A DNA stretch of 33,938 nt from Deltaproteobacteria bacterium (GTDB taxonomy: Bacteria; Myxococcota_A; Polyangia; Polyangiales; JADJMO01). The DNA is taken from NCBI GenBank assembly GCA_025363655.1, contig JANYDK010000119.1, forward strand, positions 1 to 33,938, given 5' to 3'. Under the pieces are notes generated by a model. The model ran no database searches. It was not told the origin of the DNA and saw only the letters and a list, made by a program, of their open reading frames with translations. Shown in pieces: positions 30,297-33,938 of this stretch (its first letter is position 1; every line of letters starts with the position of its first letter). The position numbers were made by a program, and so were the translations under genes.

Positions 30297-32276
30297 GTGC
30301 AGAATCGCCTCCTCCAATACCTGATACTTCCTGCGGAGATCACCGACTTCGAGCGCGGCTATCTCGCGAGGATGAACCGGGTCGCCTTGATCTTCTTCCT
30401 CGCGCACGTGCCCGCGCTCATGCTCGTGGCGGCCATGGCGCACACCGGCGTCTTCAAGGCGGGGCTCCTGGCGACGCTGATGGTCGTCGGGCCCGTGCTC
30501 GCCTACTCGACGCTCCGCAATCCGCGACACGTGACGAAGGTCTTCGGGATCACGGCGATGGGCATGGGCGGCCTCCTGGTTCACTTCGGCCAGGGCCCGA
30601 TGCAGATCGAGATGCACTTCTACTTCTTCGTGCTGCTGGCGCTGCTCGCGGTCTTCGCCGATCCGTTGGTGATCGTCCTCGCGGCGGTGACGGTCGCCCT
30701 CCACCACTTGATCTTGTTCTTGCTCCTGCCGCGGAGCGTCTTCAACTACGACGCATCCCTGTGGGCCGTCGTGGTGCACGCGCTCTTCGTGGTGCTCGAG
30801 TCCGCCGCCGCATGTTTCGTGGCGCGCAGCTTCTTCGACAGCGTGATCGGGCTCGAGCGCATCGTGCAGGGGCGGACCGCCGACCTCGCCAAGCGAACCC
30901 ACGACGTGCGCATGATGCTCGACAACACGGGTCAGGGCTTTCTCACCTTCGACATGCAACGGCGCGTCGCGGAGGAGCACTCCGCGGTGCTGGTCAGCTG
31001 GCTCGGCGCTCTCCCGCCGGAGCGCACGATCGACTCCTGGCTCGCCATCGAGAATCCAGAGCTCGCCGAAATGTTCGCGCTCGCCTGGGAGACGGTGGTC
31101 GACGACGTCCTCCCCCTGGAGCTCGCGCTCGCTCAGATGCCGAAGCGAATGCTCGTCGGCGAGCGAACGTTCGATCTCGCGTACCGACCGTTCCTCGAAG
31201 GCGACCGTCTCGCGAAGATGCTGCTCATCATCTCGGACGTGACCAGCCAGGTCGAGCGCGAGCGATTCGAGGTCGACAACCAGCAGATCTCGCGTGTCCT
31301 CGAGCACGTCGTCCGTGATCGCGACGGGTTCCATCAATTCCTCACGGAGGCCGACGAGCTGATCGATCCGCTGACGAGCTCCTCGACGAATCGGGGGGAG
31401 GCCCAGCGCCTCGTGCACACGCTGAAGGGCAATTGTGGACTCTTCGGCCTGCACGGCGTCGCAGCGCTTTGCCACCGGCTCGAGGATCGAATCGGCGAGC
31501 GCCTCGAGGGCTTCGATGCGAAGGACGCCGAGGAGCTCGTCACCCAATGGCGCCGTCTGTCGACGAAGATCGGCGTGCTGCTCGGTGAACAGGGTCAAGG
31601 GAAGTTCGAGGTCGACGAGGCCGAGCACGCTCGCTTGATCGGCGCCGTGCAGGGCGGCGCGGGCAAGGAGGAGATCCTCCGTACGCTCGAGGACTGGAAG
31701 CTCGAACCGACCCAGGTGCGCCTCGCCCGAATGGCCGACCAAGCTCGGGGGATCGCCGCGCGAATGGAGAAAGATCTCGAAGTGCGTGTCGAGTCGAGCG
31801 GCGTCCGCGTGACACGAGCCGAGCTGGCCTCGTTCTGGGCCTCGCTCGTCCATGTCGTGCGCAACGCCGTCGACCACGGCATCGACACCCCCGAGGAGCG
31901 CGCGCGCGCCGGCAAGCCCGCAGCCGGAGCGCTGACGCTGAGCACCTTCATCGAGCGTGACGAGTTCGTCTTCCGCATTCGCGACGATGGCCGCGGCGTC
32001 GACTGGGACAGCGTTCGCGACCGCGCGAGCTCGAAGGGGATGCCGTCCGAGACGCGCGACGATCTGGTCGACGCGCTCTTCACGCAGGGGTTCTCCACAC
32101 GCGAGGCAGCCACCGAGTATTCAGGGCGCGGCGTCGGCCTCAGCGCCGTTCGCGCGACGTGCCAGCAACTGGGCGGCCGCGTGATGCTCGAGAGCTCGAC
32201 CGGCCTCTCGACGCAAGTGGAGCTGCGACTGCCCCGAAGCCGCACTCGTGATCGCGAGAGCCTGTCGTGCGCGTGA
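30297..32276 (+). CDS. Membrane-bound CheA-like histidine kinase with internal Hpt domain
   Basis: 659 residues from the GTG at 30297, preceded by ATAGGAG. Several transmembrane helices (~30-180) include MHFYFFVLLALLAVFADP and ALHHLILFLLLP, a pattern I recall from other membrane kinases and receptors. A PAS-like region follows (~200-320). An Hpt domain has phospho-His374 in RLVHTLKGNCGLFGL. The CheA-type ATPase has VVRNAVDHGIDTPEERARAGKP (Asn523), IRDDGRGVDW and GRGVGLSAVRATCQQLGG (~610-627). The CheW-like coupling domain of CheA is absent, so it should not bind receptor arrays. Its His374 can phosphorylate receivers encoded nearby (CheY, the regulator at 26887, NtrC-type at 32369). Confidence 0.95.
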   Translation: MQNRLLQYLILPAEITDFERGYLARMNRVALIFFLAHVPALMLVAAMAHTGVFKAGLLATLMVVGPVLAYSTLRNPRHVTKVFGITAMGMGGLLVHFGQGPMQIEMHFYFFVLLALLAVFADPLVIVLAAVTVALHHLILFLLLPRSVFNYDASLWAVVVHALFVVLESAAACFVARSFFDSVIGLERIVQGRTADLAKRTHDVRMMLDNTGQGFLTFDMQRRVAEEHSAVLVSWLGALPPERTIDSWLAIENPELAEMFALAWETVVDDVLPLELALAQMPKRMLVGERTFDLAYRPFLEGDRLAKMLLIISDVTSQVERERFEVDNQQISRVLEHVVRDRDGFHQFLTEADELIDPLTSSSTNRGEAQRLVHTLKGNCGLFGLHGVAALCHRLEDRIGERLEGFDAKDAEELVTQWRRLSTKIGVLLGEQGQGKFEVDEAEHARLIGAVQGGAGKEEILRTLEDWKLEPTQVRLARMADQARGIAARMEKDLEVRVESSGVRVTRAELASFWASLVHVVRNAVDHGIDTPEERARAGKPAAGALTLSTFIERDEFVFRIRDDGRGVDWDSVRDRASSKGMPSETRDDLVDALFTQGFSTREAATEYSGRGVGLSAVRATCQQLGGRVMLESSTGLSTQVELRLPRSRTRDRESLSCA

Positions 32277-32368
32277 CTCGAGTAGGACGCGGCCGAAGCC
32301 CGTCGGGAGCGGCTCCGCAGCAATATCTTTACGCCGCTCGACCAATCGAACGATCATCGAGCTTCCCG

Positions 32369-33799
<1,431 letters not shown>

Positions 33800-33804
33800 G
33801 CTGC

Positions 33805-33938
33805 TCAGTTCTCGATACCCATCAGCGCGACGTAGCGGGCGATCTCCACGCGCGCTTCACTGGTGAGCTCCTTGAACTCGAGGCCGAGCGCGCGGGCGCC
33901 GCGGGCCGAGCGGGTCCAGCGCGCGATGCAGGGCACGG
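33805..33938 (-). CDS. PilZ-like domain protein, C-terminal end only (runs off the window)
   Basis: The complementary strand is open from the right edge to a TGA at 33807-33805, giving 44 residues. They read CIARWTRSARGARALGLEFK and end TSEARVEIARYVALMGIEN, which has the closing strand and helix pattern of PilZ domains (G.GLEF..L..E.R..IARYV). PilZ domains bind c-di-GMP through an RxxxR and (D/N)xSxxG pair; those residues are upstream and outside the window, so binding cannot be judged. Convergent with the NtrC-type gene, with five bases between the stops. Annotation by pattern, moderate confidence. Confidence 0.6.
   Translation of the reverse strand, partial: VPCIARWTRSARGARALGLEFKELTSEARVEIARYVALMGIEN

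Overview
The window is high-GC bacterial DNA with GC-rich third codon positions, dense coding on both strands and no rRNA, tRNA or phage/IS genes that I can see. The mix is typical of Myxococcota (Polyangia/Labilithrix-like): many lipoproteins with Ser/Ala/Thr/Pro- or Asp-rich linkers, a bacterial serpin, secreted glycan-acting proteins with ricin-type lectin repeats, a DUF3455 protein, Ku/LigD end joining, and one-off signalling genes including an NtrC-type activator and a PilB-like ATPase with added domains. The assignment is inferred from style and gene content, not from a marker gene.

Layout. 1-6.4 kb: the 3' end of a DUF6348-like gene, an envelope serpin, a Cys-rich lipoprotein, a frameshifted outer-membrane-barrel-like gene, a second envelope lipoprotein, a stand-alone LigD-type polymerase and a serine beta-lactamase-like hydrolase. 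6.4-9.0 kb: an orphan radical SAM protein, a small membrane protein and a leucine-rich-repeat protein. 9.0-14.4 kb: secreted or envelope proteins, namely a Cip1/polysaccharide-lyase-like lipoprotein, a DUF3455 lipoprotein, an EF-hand protein, a two-lectin GH16 beta-glucanase and an NTF2-like lipoprotein. 14.4-21.2 kb: DNA repair, with a UvrA2-type ATPase coupled to a CPBP protease and, divergently, a microprotein, ku and ligD. 21.5-24.0 kb: a tightly coupled three-gene membrane operon (coiled/Ala-rich protein, Phage_holin_3_6/YqjE-like protein, DUF3618-like protein).

24.1-33.9 kb is a signalling island. The leftward operon encodes a CheX-like phosphatase, a CheY and a diguanylate cyclase with a degenerate receiver. 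The divergent rightward operon encodes a 62-residue membrane protein, a single-domain response regulator, an orphan PilB/GspE-like ATPase with four MshEN-type (c-di-GMP-binding) motifs, a RedB-like thioredoxin-fold protein, a membrane-bound CheA-like kinase carrying its own Hpt domain, and a sigma-54 activator. The C-terminus of a PilZ-like gene lies at the right edge. Phosphorelay input, c-di-GMP synthesis and two potential c-di-GMP receivers therefore sit side by side. This is the best candidate here for an undescribed system; its output is unknown.
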